A DNA stretch of 64,000 nucleotides from Hypericibacter sp049323455 (GCA_049323455.1 JBMONF010000011.1:85086-149085); one strand, 5' to 3'; counted from the first letter of the stretch, positions 35,398-44,237 are shown. Translations and numbers: made by a program. Notes: generated by a model not told the origin, from the sequence alone.

Positions 35398-36300
35398 ATG
35401 TTGCCGACCTTCTCGACGCGGCCGAGCTTTCTCGGCGTCGCCAACGAATCCCCCACGGCCGATTATGTCGTCGCCGGCATCCCGTTCGACATCGGCACGA
35501 CGCACCGCGCCGGCGCGCGCTTCGGGCCTCTGGCGATCCGCGCCATCAGCCGCATGCTGGTGGACGGGCCCAACCCGCAGAACTGGCAGGCTCCGCAGAA
35601 GCTCGACATCGCCGACATCGGCGATTTCGAGATCGCGCTGGGCGATACCGAGAAGAGCCTCGCCCTCATCGAGAGCCAAGCGGCCAAGATCGGCCATCTG
35701 ATCGCGCTGGGCGGCGATCACGCGATCGCGCTGCCCCTGCTGCGCGCCGCCGCCAAGCGCCATGGCGGGCCCTTGGGCCTCGTGCATTTCGACGCGCATG
35801 TGGATACCTGGCCCGACAGCTTCGGCCAGACTTACGGCCATGGCTCCTGCTTCTATCATGCCATCAACGAAGGCCTGGTCGATCCCACCCGCATGATCCA
35901 GATCGGCATCCGCTCGCCCCTGAGCCGCGACGTCTACGACTGGACCGTGGGCAAGGGGGTGCGGATCCTCTCCGCCGAGGAGGCGCATGCGATGGGCCCG
36001 GCCCACGTCGCCGAGGCCATCATGGAGCGCGTCGGCCAGGGCAAGACCTATCTGAGCTTCGACATCGACGCGATCGATCCGAGCCAGGCGCCCGGCACCG
36101 GCACGCCCGAGATCGGCGGCCTCACCACGCTCGAGGCGCGCGCGATCCTGATGCGCCTGGCGCCGGTGAACTTCGTCGGCATGGACATCGTCGAGGTGTC
36201 GCCGCCCTACGACGTGGCCGAGATCACGGCGCTCGCCGGCGCCACCGTGGCCTGGCTCTATCTGAGCCTGCAGGCGCAAAGGCGCGGCATCGGCTGCTGA
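35398..36300 (+). CDS. Agmatinase/guanidino-acid ureohydrolase family protein
   Basis: A 300-residue arginase-fold enzyme with a dinuclear Mn site. Ligands are visible in A-L-G-G-D-H-A-I (His), V-H-F-D-A-H-V-D (Asp, His, Asp) and S-F-D-I-D-A-I-D-P (two Asp). It begins with I-P-F-D-I-G...R-A-G-A-R-F-G-P, typical of agmatinase and guanidinobutyrase, which release urea from a guanidino compound. It has also been seen as formimidoylglutamase-like, which would link to histidine breakdown with the upstream HAL gene, but the sequence favours the agmatinase clade. Substrate not settled. Confidence 0.85.
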   Translation: MLPTFSTRPSFLGVANESPTADYVVAGIPFDIGTTHRAGARFGPLAIRAISRMLVDGPNPQNWQAPQKLDIADIGDFEIALGDTEKSLALIESQAAKIGHLIALGGDHAIALPLLRAAAKRHGGPLGLVHFDAHVDTWPDSFGQTYGHGSCFYHAINEGLVDPTRMIQIGIRSPLSRDVYDWTVGKGVRILSAEEAHAMGPAHVAEAIMERVGQGKTYLSFDIDAIDPSQAPGTGTPEIGGLTTLEARAILMRLAPVNFVGMDIVEVSPPYDVAEITALAGATVAWLYLSLQAQRRGIGC

Positions 36301-36367
36301 GCCGGCGCCTCGGCACCGCTTGATAGCAACCCGACTTTAGTACCGGGACGACAGTAGACCGAAGACC

Positions 36368-39300
36368 ATGACCGATACGCTTCGCCTCGCTCACGGCCTC
36401 GCCTTCGAGGACCTCTACCGTCCGGCGGGCCTTGCTCGCCTCGACGGGCTCTTCCTCGACAGCCTCGAGCCCGAGCTCAAGGCGAGGCTCGAGGCCGCGC
36501 GCGCCAACCCGTCGGCCCTCGCGTCCAAGGCCGAGTCCGAGCTGCTGCTGGCGCTGGCGCCCCATCTCGACGACTTTCTGGCCGAGCTCTTCGGCATCGA
36601 GCGCGAGGCGCGCGCGCTGGCCGAGCGCCACAACAGGCTGGCGCCGCTCTTCGCCTGCAAGCGCCTGTTCGTGCAGCGCCGCGCGCTCAAGGGGGCCAAG
36701 CCCGAGGAGCTGGCCTCGCTCGACGCCGACGCGCTCTTGAAGGATCTGGGCTTCGCGCCCGAGCCCTTCGACGAGCTCGGCTTCGCCAAGGCCGTCCAGG
36801 GCTGGCTCGAGGACGAGGCGGCGCATGCCGAGAAGATCGAGAAGGCCGCGCGCTACGCCGCCTGGGCCACGCTGACCGAAGCCGGCAAGAAGCGCCACCG
36901 CAAGGGCGTGCTGTTCAAGGCGCCGCGCAGGCTCGATCATCTCCATCTGGTGCCGCTGCGCGCGGCCGCACACCACCCGGCCCAGGCGCTCGAGCTCGAC
37001 GCCGACCATTACCGCCATCGCGAGGGTTTCGCGCTCACCGACAAGGGCACGGACCTCACCGGTGCGCTCGATCAGGCCAACTACTGCATCTTCTGCCACA
37101 ACCAGGGCAAGGACAGCTGCTCCAAGGGCCTCAAGGAGAAGGAGGGCGGCTTCAAGAAGAGCCCCTTCAACGTGGTGCTCGCGGGCTGCCCGCTCGAGGA
37201 GAAGATCTCCGAGATGCACACCTTGAAGGCCGACGGGGTGGCGATGGGCGCGCTGGCCATGGCCATCGTCGACAACCCGATGCTGGCCGGCACCGGGCAC
37301 CGCATCTGCAACGACTGCATGAAGGCCTGCATCTATCAGAAGCAGGACCCGGTCGACATCCCGCAGGTCGAGACCCGCACGCTCAAGGACGTGCTGGATC
37401 TCCCCTGGGGCTTCGAGATCTATGGCCTGCTCACGCGCTGGAACCCGCTCAATCTGCAAGTACCGGTGGCCAGGCCCGCCTCGGGGCGCAAGGTGCTGGT
37501 GGCGGGGCTGGGGCCGGCCGGCTTCACGCTCGCCCACCATCTCTTGAACCAGGGCCATCTCGTGGTGGCGGTGGACGGGCTCAAGATCGAGCCGCTGGCC
37601 CCCGAGCTCTCGGGCGTGGACGGTCGCGGCAAGCGCGTGCCGTTCCGTCCGATCCGCGACGCGAGCGAGCTATGGGAGCCGCTCGATGCGCGCGTCATGG
37701 CGGGCTTCGGCGGCGTGGCCGAGTACGGCATCACGGTGCGCTGGGACAAGAACTTCCTGAAAGTGATCCGCCTGCTGCTCGAGCGGCGCGAAAGCTTCGC
37801 CATGTATGGCGGCGTGCGCTTCGGCGGCACCATCACGCTCGAGCAGGCCTTCGCGATGGGCTTCGACCATGTGGCGCTGGCGCTCGGTGCCGGCAAGCCC
37901 ACCATCCTCGATCTGCCCAACGGGCTCGCGCCCGGCGTGCGCCAGGCCTCGGACTTCCTGATGGCGCTGCAGCTCACCGGGGCGGCGAGAACCGAATCCA
38001 TCGCCAATCTGCAGATCCGTCTGCCGGTGGTGGTGATCGGCGGGGGCTTGACCGCGATCGACACCGCGACCGAGGCGATGGCCTATTACCCGGTGCAGGT
38101 CGAGAAGTTCCTCGAGCGCTACGAGACGCTGGTGGCCGAGCGCGGCGAGGCCGCGGTGCGCGCGGCCTGGAGCGGCCCCGAGGCCGCCATCGCCGAGGAG
38201 TTCATCGTGCATGCGCGGGCCATCCGCGCCGAGCGCGCGAAGGCGGCTGCCGAAGGCCGCGCCCCCGATCTCGTCCGGCTCCTAGACGGCTGGGGCGGGG
38301 TCACCATCGCCTATCGCCGGCGCCTGATCGATTCGCCGAGCTACACCCTCAATCACGAGGAGGTGGAAAAGGCGCTCGAGGAGGGTGTGCGCTTCGCCGA
38401 GAACCTGACGCCGGTCGCGGTCGAGACCGACGCCCACGGTTATGCGAGGGCCGTGCGCTTCAGCCAAGGCGAGGGCGAGGCGATCGAGCTGCCGGCGCGC
38501 GCCATCCTGGTGGCGGCGGGGACCAAGCCCAACACGGTGCTGGCGCGCGAGGATGCCGCCCATTTCGGCCTCGACGGGCAATACTTCGAGGCCGTGGACG
38601 AGGAGGGCGAGACGGCCAAACCCGAGAAGCTCGCCAAGCCCTCGGTCGTGCGCATCCTGCAGCAGCTGCGCGAGGACGGGCGCGCCGTCAGCTTCTTCGG
38701 CGATCTCCATCCCTCCTTCGCCGGCAACGTGGTCAAGGCCATGGCCTCGGCCAAGCAGGGCTGGCCTGTGGTCGAGGCCATGCTGGCGCGCCTGCCGCGA
38801 GCCGAGGCTGGCGGGGAAAGCGAGTTCCTTTCCGATCTCAACCGGCGCCTGCGGCCCGTCGTGCATCAGGTCAATCGCCTGACGCCCACCATCGTCGAGG
38901 TGGTGGTCGAGGCCCCGCAGGCGGCCGGCAATTTCGAGCCCGGCGAGTTCTACCGCCTGCAGAACTACGAGGCGAACGCGCTTCGCACCGACGGCACCTT
39001 GCTGGCAATGGAGGGCATCGCGCTCACCGGCGCCTGGGTCGACAAGGTGAAGGGCCTGGTCGGCCTGATCGCGCTCGAGATGGGCGGGTCCTCCGATCTC
39101 TGCGCGCTGCTGAAGCCGGGCGAGCCCGTGATCCTGATGGGCCCGACCGGCCATCCGACCGAGACGCCGGCGGGCGAGACCGTGCTCTTGGCCGGCGGCG
39201 GGCTCGGCAACGCGGTGCTGTTCTCGATCGGCCGCGCGCTGCGCCGGGCCGGCTCGCGCGTGCTCTATTTCGCCGGCTACAAGCATCTCCAGGACCGCTA

Positions 39301-39838
39301 CAAGGTCGCCGACATCGAGGCCGCCGCCGACCTGGTGGTGTGGGCCTCGGACGAGGCGCCGGGCTTCCAGCCCTCGCCCGGACGGCCGCAGGACCGCGCC
39401 TTCGTCGGCAACATCGTCGAAGCGATGAAGGCCTATGGCGAGGGCCGGCTCGGCGAGGCGGCGATCAAGCTATCGGACGTGGACCGCATCATCGCCATCG
39501 GCTCGGACGCGATGATGGCGGCGGTGGCCCGCGCGCGCCATGGCGTGCTGAAGCCGCTCCTGAAGCCCTCGCATTGCGCCATCGGCTCGATCAACTCGCC
39601 GATGCAATGCATGATGAAGGAGATCTGCGCCCAGTGCCTGCAGACCCACATCGACCCCTCGACCGGCCAGCGCCATGTGGTCTTCACCTGCTTCAACCAG
39701 GACCAGCCGCTCGACCATGTGGACTTCAAGGGCCTGCGCGAGCGCCTGGGCCAGAACGGCACGCAGGAGAAATTGACCGCGCTCTGGATCGACCGCTGCC
39801 TCAAGCGGCTCGAGCTGCGCGGCGCCGCGGCGGAGTAG
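36368..39838 (+). CDS. Nfn-like fusion flavoprotein: GltD/NfnB-type Fe-S/FAD oxidoreductase joined to PyrK/NfnA-type reductase
   Basis: An 1156-residue protein. Residues 1-200 are a helical region I do not recognise. From about 235 a GltD-like part follows: Fe-S cysteines in Y-C-I-F-C-H-N-Q (Cys240) and C-N-D-C-M-K-A-C, FAD motif V-A-G-L-G-P-A-G-F-T (about 380) and NADP motif V-I-G-G-G-L-T-A-I-D (about 560). From about 830 a ferredoxin-NADP-reductase/PyrK-like domain ends in a [2Fe-2S] set starting at Cys1081 (C-x5-C-x2-C...C). NfnAB uses these two modules as separate subunits for electron bifurcation between NADH, NADPH and ferredoxin. Here one chain could provide reduced ferredoxin for corrinoid reactivation; that role is inference. 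Confidence 0.75.
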   Translation: MTDTLRLAHGLAFEDLYRPAGLARLDGLFLDSLEPELKARLEAARANPSALASKAESELLLALAPHLDDFLAELFGIEREARALAERHNRLAPLFACKRLFVQRRALKGAKPEELASLDADALLKDLGFAPEPFDELGFAKAVQGWLEDEAAHAEKIEKAARYAAWATLTEAGKKRHRKGVLFKAPRRLDHLHLVPLRAAAHHPAQALELDADHYRHREGFALTDKGTDLTGALDQANYCIFCHNQGKDSCSKGLKEKEGGFKKSPFNVVLAGCPLEEKISEMHTLKADGVAMGALAMAIVDNPMLAGTGHRICNDCMKACIYQKQDPVDIPQVETRTLKDVLDLPWGFEIYGLLTRWNPLNLQVPVARPASGRKVLVAGLGPAGFTLAHHLLNQGHLVVAVDGLKIEPLAPELSGVDGRGKRVPFRPIRDASELWEPLDARVMAGFGGVAEYGITVRWDKNFLKVIRLLLERRESFAMYGGVRFGGTITLEQAFAMGFDHVALALGAGKPTILDLPNGLAPGVRQASDFLMALQLTGAARTESIANLQIRLPVVVIGGGLTAIDTATEAMAYYPVQVEKFLERYETLVAERGEAAVRAAWSGPEAAIAEEFIVHARAIRAERAKAAAEGRAPDLVRLLDGWGGVTIAYRRRLIDSPSYTLNHEEVEKALEEGVRFAENLTPVAVETDAHGYARAVRFSQGEGEAIELPARAILVAAGTKPNTVLAREDAAHFGLDGQYFEAVDEEGETAKPEKLAKPSVVRILQQLREDGRAVSFFGDLHPSFAGNVVKAMASAKQGWPVVEAMLARLPRAEAGGESEFLSDLNRRLRPVVHQVNRLTPTIVEVVVEAPQAAGNFEPGEFYRLQNYEANALRTDGTLLAMEGIALTGAWVDKVKGLVGLIALEMGGSSDLCALLKPGEPVILMGPTGHPTETPAGETVLLAGGGLGNAVLFSIGRALRRAGSRVLYFAGYKHLQDRYKVADIEAAADLVVWASDEAPGFQPSPGRPQDRAFVGNIVEAMKAYGEGRLGEAAIKLSDVDRIIAIGSDAMMAAVARARHGVLKPLLKPSHCAIGSINSPMQCMMKEICAQCLQTHIDPSTGQRHVVFTCFNQDQPLDHVDFKGLRERLGQNGTQEKLTALWIDRCLKRLELRGAAAE

Positions 39839-39864
39839 GGGCGGCGGCATAGGACGCCCGATCA

Positions 39865-39893
39865 CCTCGTCCTGAGCTTGTCGAAGGACGAGG
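39865..39893. repeat. Inverted copy of the 33817 palindromic repeat
   Basis: These 29 bases are the exact reverse complement of 33818-33846. The two copies therefore flank the FrhB-like, ureohydrolase and Nfn-like genes as a 29-base inverted repeat about 6 kb apart. Confidence 0.8.
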
Positions 39894-40036
39894 GGCAGCA
39901 AGGTACGCCCATGCGAGCGGCCTCCACGCGGCCCGCGCCCTTTCGCCGTTGCCTGGAATCTTTGCAGCCAACGACCGACCGCCCGACGCGTTGCGCCGGC
40001 AGGCCGGTCTGCGTCCGTGTTGTTCCTATTTTGTTC

Positions 40037-40087
40037 TTGACATATCGACATTGTCGGTAGTACGATATTCTGAATTTTCTACCGACA
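40037..40087 (+). promoter_or_regulatory. Strong promoter overlapped by palindromic operator
   Basis: TTGACA (40037-40042), 18 bases, then TACGAT (40061-40066) form a near-consensus promoter. Perfect 9-base inverted arms TGTCGGTAG (40052-40060) and CTACCGACA (40079-40087) enclose the -10, and a third half-site makes CGACA-T-TGTCG at 40046-40056. The geometry suits repression by a dimeric regulator. The ATG of the transglycosylase gene is 14 bases after the right arm. Confidence 0.6.
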
Positions 40088-40100
40088 TGGAGCGGTGGCG

Positions 40101-40918
40101 ATGGCCGAGCCCAAGGACGATCCCTTCAGCCCTCATCCCGACTGGAACTTCCGGCTGCCGAAGCCGAGGGGCGGCCTGCTCGACCCCTCGACGGTGCCAT
40201 CGCGCCGCCACCCGCAGACGGGGCTCCTGGCGGGCCCGCCGCCCGCCAACGCCAACACGCCGCCGGCGCCGCCGCAAGCCGCGCCCTCCTACGGCGCCTC
40301 GAGCGAGGACCAGGACTATCACGGCCGCAACCGCTGGCCGGTGCTACGGATGAAGGCCGACCGCGAGCAGAGCATCCTTAGCGACATGCCGGCGATCTTC
40401 CCGCTTGAAGATGACCCCGAGGCAAAAGGTAAACCTCCGATATACGCTGTGCACAAGCTGGGCGCAGATGCAGTCCGACGCTATGAACCGATTATTGCGG
40501 AGGAAGCAAGACAGGCGGGTATCGATCCAGACCTGATTCGCGCCATCATGTACATGGAGATGTCGCAGGGCTGGTATGGCTATCCTGAAGATCGGCTAAC
40601 AAGTCCAAGACGATCCTGCCTATGAATATAAACCCATACATTTGGGGTTCATTGGTCAACGAGGGGAAGCCATTCCCAGCACCGGAAGCTGTATTCGGAC
40701 ACGGTGGAGGTTACGTTCGGGATGAAGGTCGAAAGGCTTTCGATGATCCTCGTACAAACATCCGCGCCGCAGCCGTCCTTCTGAAACGTATCCAGGGGCA
40801 CCTGCAGAATCCAACAATCCGAAATATCGCCACTCTCTACAATTCTCTAAGCCAGGAGCGCGTTACCAATTATGGTGCGCGGGTTGAACAAATCTATCGA
40901 AACCAAGAATGGCAATAA
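40101..40918 (+). pseudogene. Frameshifted lytic transglycosylase (SLT-like) gene
   Basis: Two frames together make one protein. From ATG 40101 a Pro-rich N-terminus leads into I-I-A-E-E-A-R-Q-A-G-I-D-P-D-L-I-R-A-I-M-Y-M-E (the SLT catalytic Glu region), and this frame stops at 40625. In the next frame N-K-S-K-T-I-L-P-M-N-I-N-P-Y-I-W continues from about 40598 through T-N-I-R-A-A-A-V-L-L-K-R-I-Q and Y-N-S-L-S to 40918. One indel in about 40589-40597 restores a single frame of about 270 residues. No signal peptide is visible. Either a recent pseudogene, programmed frameshifting or an assembly error. Confidence 0.7.
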
Positions 40919-40965
40919 CCGCCAGTTCGTGCCCCTTGTGTAATTCGCTTAGAGATATGTGAGCC

Positions 40966-41430
40966 GTGTCTGGTGATAGCCAGGAAACCTTGGAGCGAAG
41001 GCCCGGCTGGCGCTTAAGAGTGGCCTGTTGTCTGCTCCCATTTGTCGCCATCTTCGTGATCGGCTCGTTCAAGGGCGCCGGCGGCCCCGCACTTTTGTTT
41101 GTATCGCTGCTGTTTGGAGCTTTTCTGCTATGTGGCGTGCGGCGCCATCCGTCGCCGTCGGCGCTAAAGAAGATCATGGGGCCCACCGCCATCTTCGGCA
41201 TCGTCCTGCCGTTCTTACCCTTTGCAGGGTTCGTCGCCTGGACGACTGATAATCCGTGGGATGAACTCTGTGCCGACGCGCGTTGCCTGATCGATCCTGC
41301 TATTTGGGCGAGCTTTCTTGTCGGCGGCTGGGTATTCATCGTCCTCCTCTTCTCGCTTCCCGCCTTTTTAATCTGGATCATCGCAACTTGGATTCGTGAG
41401 AGGGGTTCCGGGCCGGGAGCCACATTATGA
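40966..41430 (+). CDS. Small membrane protein of unknown function (about four TM segments)
   Basis: A 154-residue protein from a GTG start, with hydrophobic segments near residues 20-36, 42-58, 70-90 and 115-142. A Cys pair lies in the loop (C-A-D-A-R-C). I recognise no family. The stop overlaps the start of the next membrane protein (ATGA), so they are translated together. It follows the broken transglycosylase by 47 bases and may be part of the same accessory transcript. Codon use is less GC-rich than in the flanking module genes. Confidence 0.55.
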   Translation: MSGDSQETLERRPGWRLRVACCLLPFVAIFVIGSFKGAGGPALLFVSLLFGAFLLCGVRRHPSPSALKKIMGPTAIFGIVLPFLPFAGFVAWTTDNPWDELCADARCLIDPAIWASFLVGGWVFIVLLFSLPAFLIWIIATWIRERGSGPGATL

Positions 41431-41963
41431 CGTATGATCTGTGGGGTATGACAGCCACGGTTATTCCGTTGACGGCATCGCTCCTATTGGATGGCAAGCC
41501 GCGTCGGCTGGCATGGTTGCTCTGCCTGGTCCCGGTCGCTGCCGTGGTTGTCCATGATGTAACCGGGCTGAACTGGGCATTGCCGATTGGTAGTGCGACG
41601 ACCGTTCTCTCCAGCCTTTTCCTGCTTCTGTGGGCGTCGGGATATACGGCGCGACAGAAGCTAAGCCTGATCGCACCTGGGTTGATTGTGCTCGGCTTGA
41701 CGGTCTGGATTGTGTGGGAGGCCGCTGCCACGTTGGAGGAGCAAAATCCCGACTTTGTCGTTTGCGTCGATCCGGCGCTCCAGGACGTCGGCTGTGCAAT
41801 CGACAGGGCGGCCGTGCGCAGCTTCGCACTCTCGCTTTGGGGTCTGCTCGTCGGCTCGGTTTTCGGCGCTCTCGCGGAGGCGGTGATGCTGGCGGTTCTG
41901 GTCCGCCGCTGTTGGCCGCAGGCCGCTGCCAACGCGTCGCCCCCGTCAACTGAGGCGTCGTAG
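41427..41963 (+). CDS. Small membrane protein of unknown function (four to five TM segments)
   Basis: A 178-residue protein with hydrophobic segments near 8-22, 28-45, 52-70, 80-100 and 132-155. A loop between them carries two Cys (V-C-V-D-P-A-L-Q-D-V-G-C), echoing the Cys-pair loop of its partner gene, so the two could be distant relatives or interact. It overlaps the preceding gene by four bases. Family unknown. Confidence 0.55.
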   Translation: MTYDLWGMTATVIPLTASLLLDGKPRRLAWLLCLVPVAAVVVHDVTGLNWALPIGSATTVLSSLFLLLWASGYTARQKLSLIAPGLIVLGLTVWIVWEAAATLEEQNPDFVVCVDPALQDVGCAIDRAAVRSFALSLWGLLVGSVFGALAEAVMLAVLVRRCWPQAAANASPPSTEAS

Positions 41964-42138
41964 CCGTTCTCTGTCGCCCCGGCGCAAACGGCCGTCGCCG
42001 GGTGCCTAGCCGGGCCCTCGCAAGGCCTTCTAGCCTGAACCCGGTTCGGGCAAGGCGCTTCGGGCGCTGTGGCGTCCTCAGAGCTTCATGCCCATATTGG
42101 AAGGGCGCCCTCACGTGTTTCATGGGAACTCCAACGGC

Positions 42139-42759
42139 ATGGCGGCAACGGCACCGACCACCCTTCTCATCGCCTGCGGCGCGCTTGCGCGCGAGCTCCT
42201 GGCCGTGATCGAGCGGGCCGGCTGGAGCCACATCGCCGTCACCTGCCTGCCCGCCATCTGGCACAACCGGCCGGAGCGCATCCCCGAGGGCGTGCGCGCC
42301 AAGATCCGCGAGAACCGCGACCGCTACGACCGCATCCTGGTGCTCTATGGCGATTGCGGCACCGGCGGCGCGCTCGACCGCGTGCTCGAGGAGGAGGGCG
42401 GCATCGAGCGCATCGAGGGGCCCCATTGCTACGAGTTCTATGCCGGCGCTGAGGCCTTTGCGGCGCTGGCCGAGGCCGAGATCGGAACCTTCTATCTGAC
42501 CGACTATCTCGTGCGCCATTTCGAGCGGCTCATGATCGAGGGGCTGGGGCTCGACAAGCATCCCGAGCTGCGCGACGCCTATTTCGGCAACTACAAGAAG
42601 CTGGTCTATCTGGCCCAGCTCGACGACCCCGCCCTCGATGCCAAGGCGCGCGCGGCCGCCGGGCGGCTGGGCCTCGCCTATGAGCGCCGCCTTACCGGCT
42701 ATGGCGACCTCGCCCGCTTCCTCGAGCGGCGCGCCGCGCCGGCTGACGCGACACCTTGA
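42139..42759 (+). CDS. DUF1638 family protein
   Basis: A 206-residue protein if started at ATG 42139; in-frame starts exist up to 42088. It has L-L-I-A-C-G-A-L-A-R-E-L-L, then V-T-C-L-P-A-I-W-H-N-R-P-E-R-I, the strand-turn L-V-L-Y-G-D-C-G-T-G-G and H-C-Y-E-F-Y-A-G, with conserved Cys/His that could bind metal. DUF1638 genes recur beside corrinoid methyltransferase genes in methylotrophic archaea and bacteria; the role is unknown. It opens the second half of the module (42.1-48.5 kb). Confidence 0.8.
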   Translation: MAATAPTTLLIACGALARELLAVIERAGWSHIAVTCLPAIWHNRPERIPEGVRAKIRENRDRYDRILVLYGDCGTGGALDRVLEEEGGIERIEGPHCYEFYAGAEAFAALAEAEIGTFYLTDYLVRHFERLMIEGLGLDKHPELRDAYFGNYKKLVYLAQLDDPALDAKARAAAGRLGLAYERRLTGYGDLARFLERRAAPADATP

Positions 42760-42827
42760 GCCTGTTGCGCATTGCCGCCGCCTTCGCTTGATTCCCGGCA
42801 AGTCTTCATCTCGAGGAGCGTGACCCG

Positions 42828-43139
42828 ATGCCGCAGCTCACCATCGTCTACTGGCGCGATATCCCGGCCCAGGTCATCGTCAAGGCCGGTCGCAATGCCG
42901 CCAAGCGCCAGCTCACCGAGCGCTTCGAGAAGGCGATCGATCGTGCGGCGATGCGCGCCGGCTTGCGCGACACCGACTCCTATCTCGCGGAGTGGCGCCG
43001 CGCCGAGCCGGTCGAATGCGGCGCCGATCTCGAGGCCGAGGCGGCCGCGGCGGCGGCCCGGCTCGAGGCCGACTATCCGGACGAGCGGCTGGCGAAGCTG
43101 GTGGCGGCTGGAGGGAAGGACGGCGGAGCGGATGGGTGA
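42828..43139 (+). CDS. PF13769-type 'virulence factor' family protein
   Basis: A 103-residue cytoplasmic protein starting M-P-Q-L-T-I-V-Y-W-R-D-I-P-A-Q-V, followed by a basic helix (A-G-R-N-A-A-K-R-Q-L) and E-A-I-D-R-A-A-M-R-A-G, a pattern of the small family misleadingly named virulence factor. In Alphaproteobacteria it sits within methyl-THF/corrinoid clusters. The stop overlaps the start of the next gene by eight bases. Function unknown; an accessory subunit of the adjacent MetF-like protein is a reasonable guess. Confidence 0.7.
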   Translation: MPQLTIVYWRDIPAQVIVKAGRNAAKRQLTERFEKAIDRAAMRAGLRDTDSYLAEWRRAEPVECGADLEAEAAAAAARLEADYPDERLAKLVAAGGKDGGADG

Positions 43140-44076
43140 TCAGGCGAAATCGGCGGGCGGGCTGGAGGCGCGGCTCAAGAGCGGGCGCTTCGTCTTGACC
43201 GCCGAAACCTCGCCGCCCGATGCCGCCGCACTCGAGCCCGTTCTCGCCCGCGCTGCCTGTCTCAAGGGCTTGGTCGATGCCGTCAACGTGACGGACGGCG
43301 CGGGCGCCAAGGCCCATATGTCGGCGCTGGCCGCGGCCGCGATCCTGGCCCGGGCCGGCATCGAGCCCGTCCTCCAGCTCACCGCGCGCGACCGCAACCG
43401 CATGGCGCTCCAGGCCGACATGCTGGGGGCCGCGGCGCTCGGCGTCCCGAACCTGCTCTGCCTCAAGGGCGACGACCCGGCCAAAGGCGACCAGCCCGAG
43501 ACCAAGCCCGTGTTCGATCTCGACGGGCGCGGCCTGATCGAGACCGCGCGGCTCTTGCGCGACGAAGGTCGCTTCCCCTCGGGCCGCAAGATCGAGCCGG
43601 CGCCGCGCTTCTTGATCGGCGCCACCGACGCGCCGGTCGAGCCTGGGGCCGGCTGGAAGCCCGTTGCCCTCGCCGCCAAGATCGAGGCGGGTGCGGATTT
43701 CGTGCAGACCCAGTTTTGCTTCGACATGGGCCTGCTGCGCCGCTATCTGGCGGCGCTCGGCGATCATGGCCTTGCGGCCCGTGTGCCGATCCTGGTCGGG
43801 ATCGGGCCGCTCGCCTCGGGGCGCGCCGCGCGCTGGATGCGCGAGAAGCTGCCGGGCGTGCAGCTGCCCGAGGCGCTCGTCGACCGGCTCGAGCGGGCCG
43901 CCGACCCCGCCGCCGAGGGACGTCGCATTTGCGCCGAATTGCTGGAGGAGCTGGCCGAGATCGAGGGGGTGGCCGGGGCCCATCTCATGGCCCCGGGCCG
44001 CGAGGCGGCCATCGCCGAAACCCTGCAGATAGCGGCTTTCAGAGACCGGCCCAGGGCCGCCGCCGGCGGAATCTGA
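43132..44076 (+). CDS. Methylenetetrahydrofolate reductase-like protein (MetF family), copy 1
   Basis: A 314-residue TIM-barrel flavoprotein from ATG 43132. It shows F-V-L-T-A-E-T-S-P-P (catalytic Glu region), V-N-V-T-D-G-A-G, L-Q-L-T-A-R-D-R-N-R (folate/FAD contacts), N-L-L-C-L-K-G-D-D-P, and G-A-D-F-V-Q-T-Q-F-C-F-D. These are the landmarks of acetogen-type and general MetF. Here it would oxidise methyl-THF to methylene-THF, the catabolic direction expected downstream of a corrinoid demethylase. Overlaps the preceding small gene. Confidence 0.85.
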   Translation: MGDQAKSAGGLEARLKSGRFVLTAETSPPDAAALEPVLARAACLKGLVDAVNVTDGAGAKAHMSALAAAAILARAGIEPVLQLTARDRNRMALQADMLGAAALGVPNLLCLKGDDPAKGDQPETKPVFDLDGRGLIETARLLRDEGRFPSGRKIEPAPRFLIGATDAPVEPGAGWKPVALAAKIEAGADFVQTQFCFDMGLLRRYLAALGDHGLAARVPILVGIGPLASGRAARWMREKLPGVQLPEALVDRLERAADPAAEGRRICAELLEELAEIEGVAGAHLMAPGREAAIAETLQIAAFRDRPRAAAGGI

Positions 44077-44237
44077 AGGGCGCAGCCGCCGGGCCGCCGG
44101 CCGAGGCAATGTCGCTTTCCAGCGGATCGGTGCCGTAGCATGGCGGGTGTCGCGGACAGGACAGGAGGATTGTCAGGGCGCCCGCCGGTAGGCCCGTTCT
44201 CGAGAGCCCGATGCCGGCCAGGCCAGGATCGATAGCC

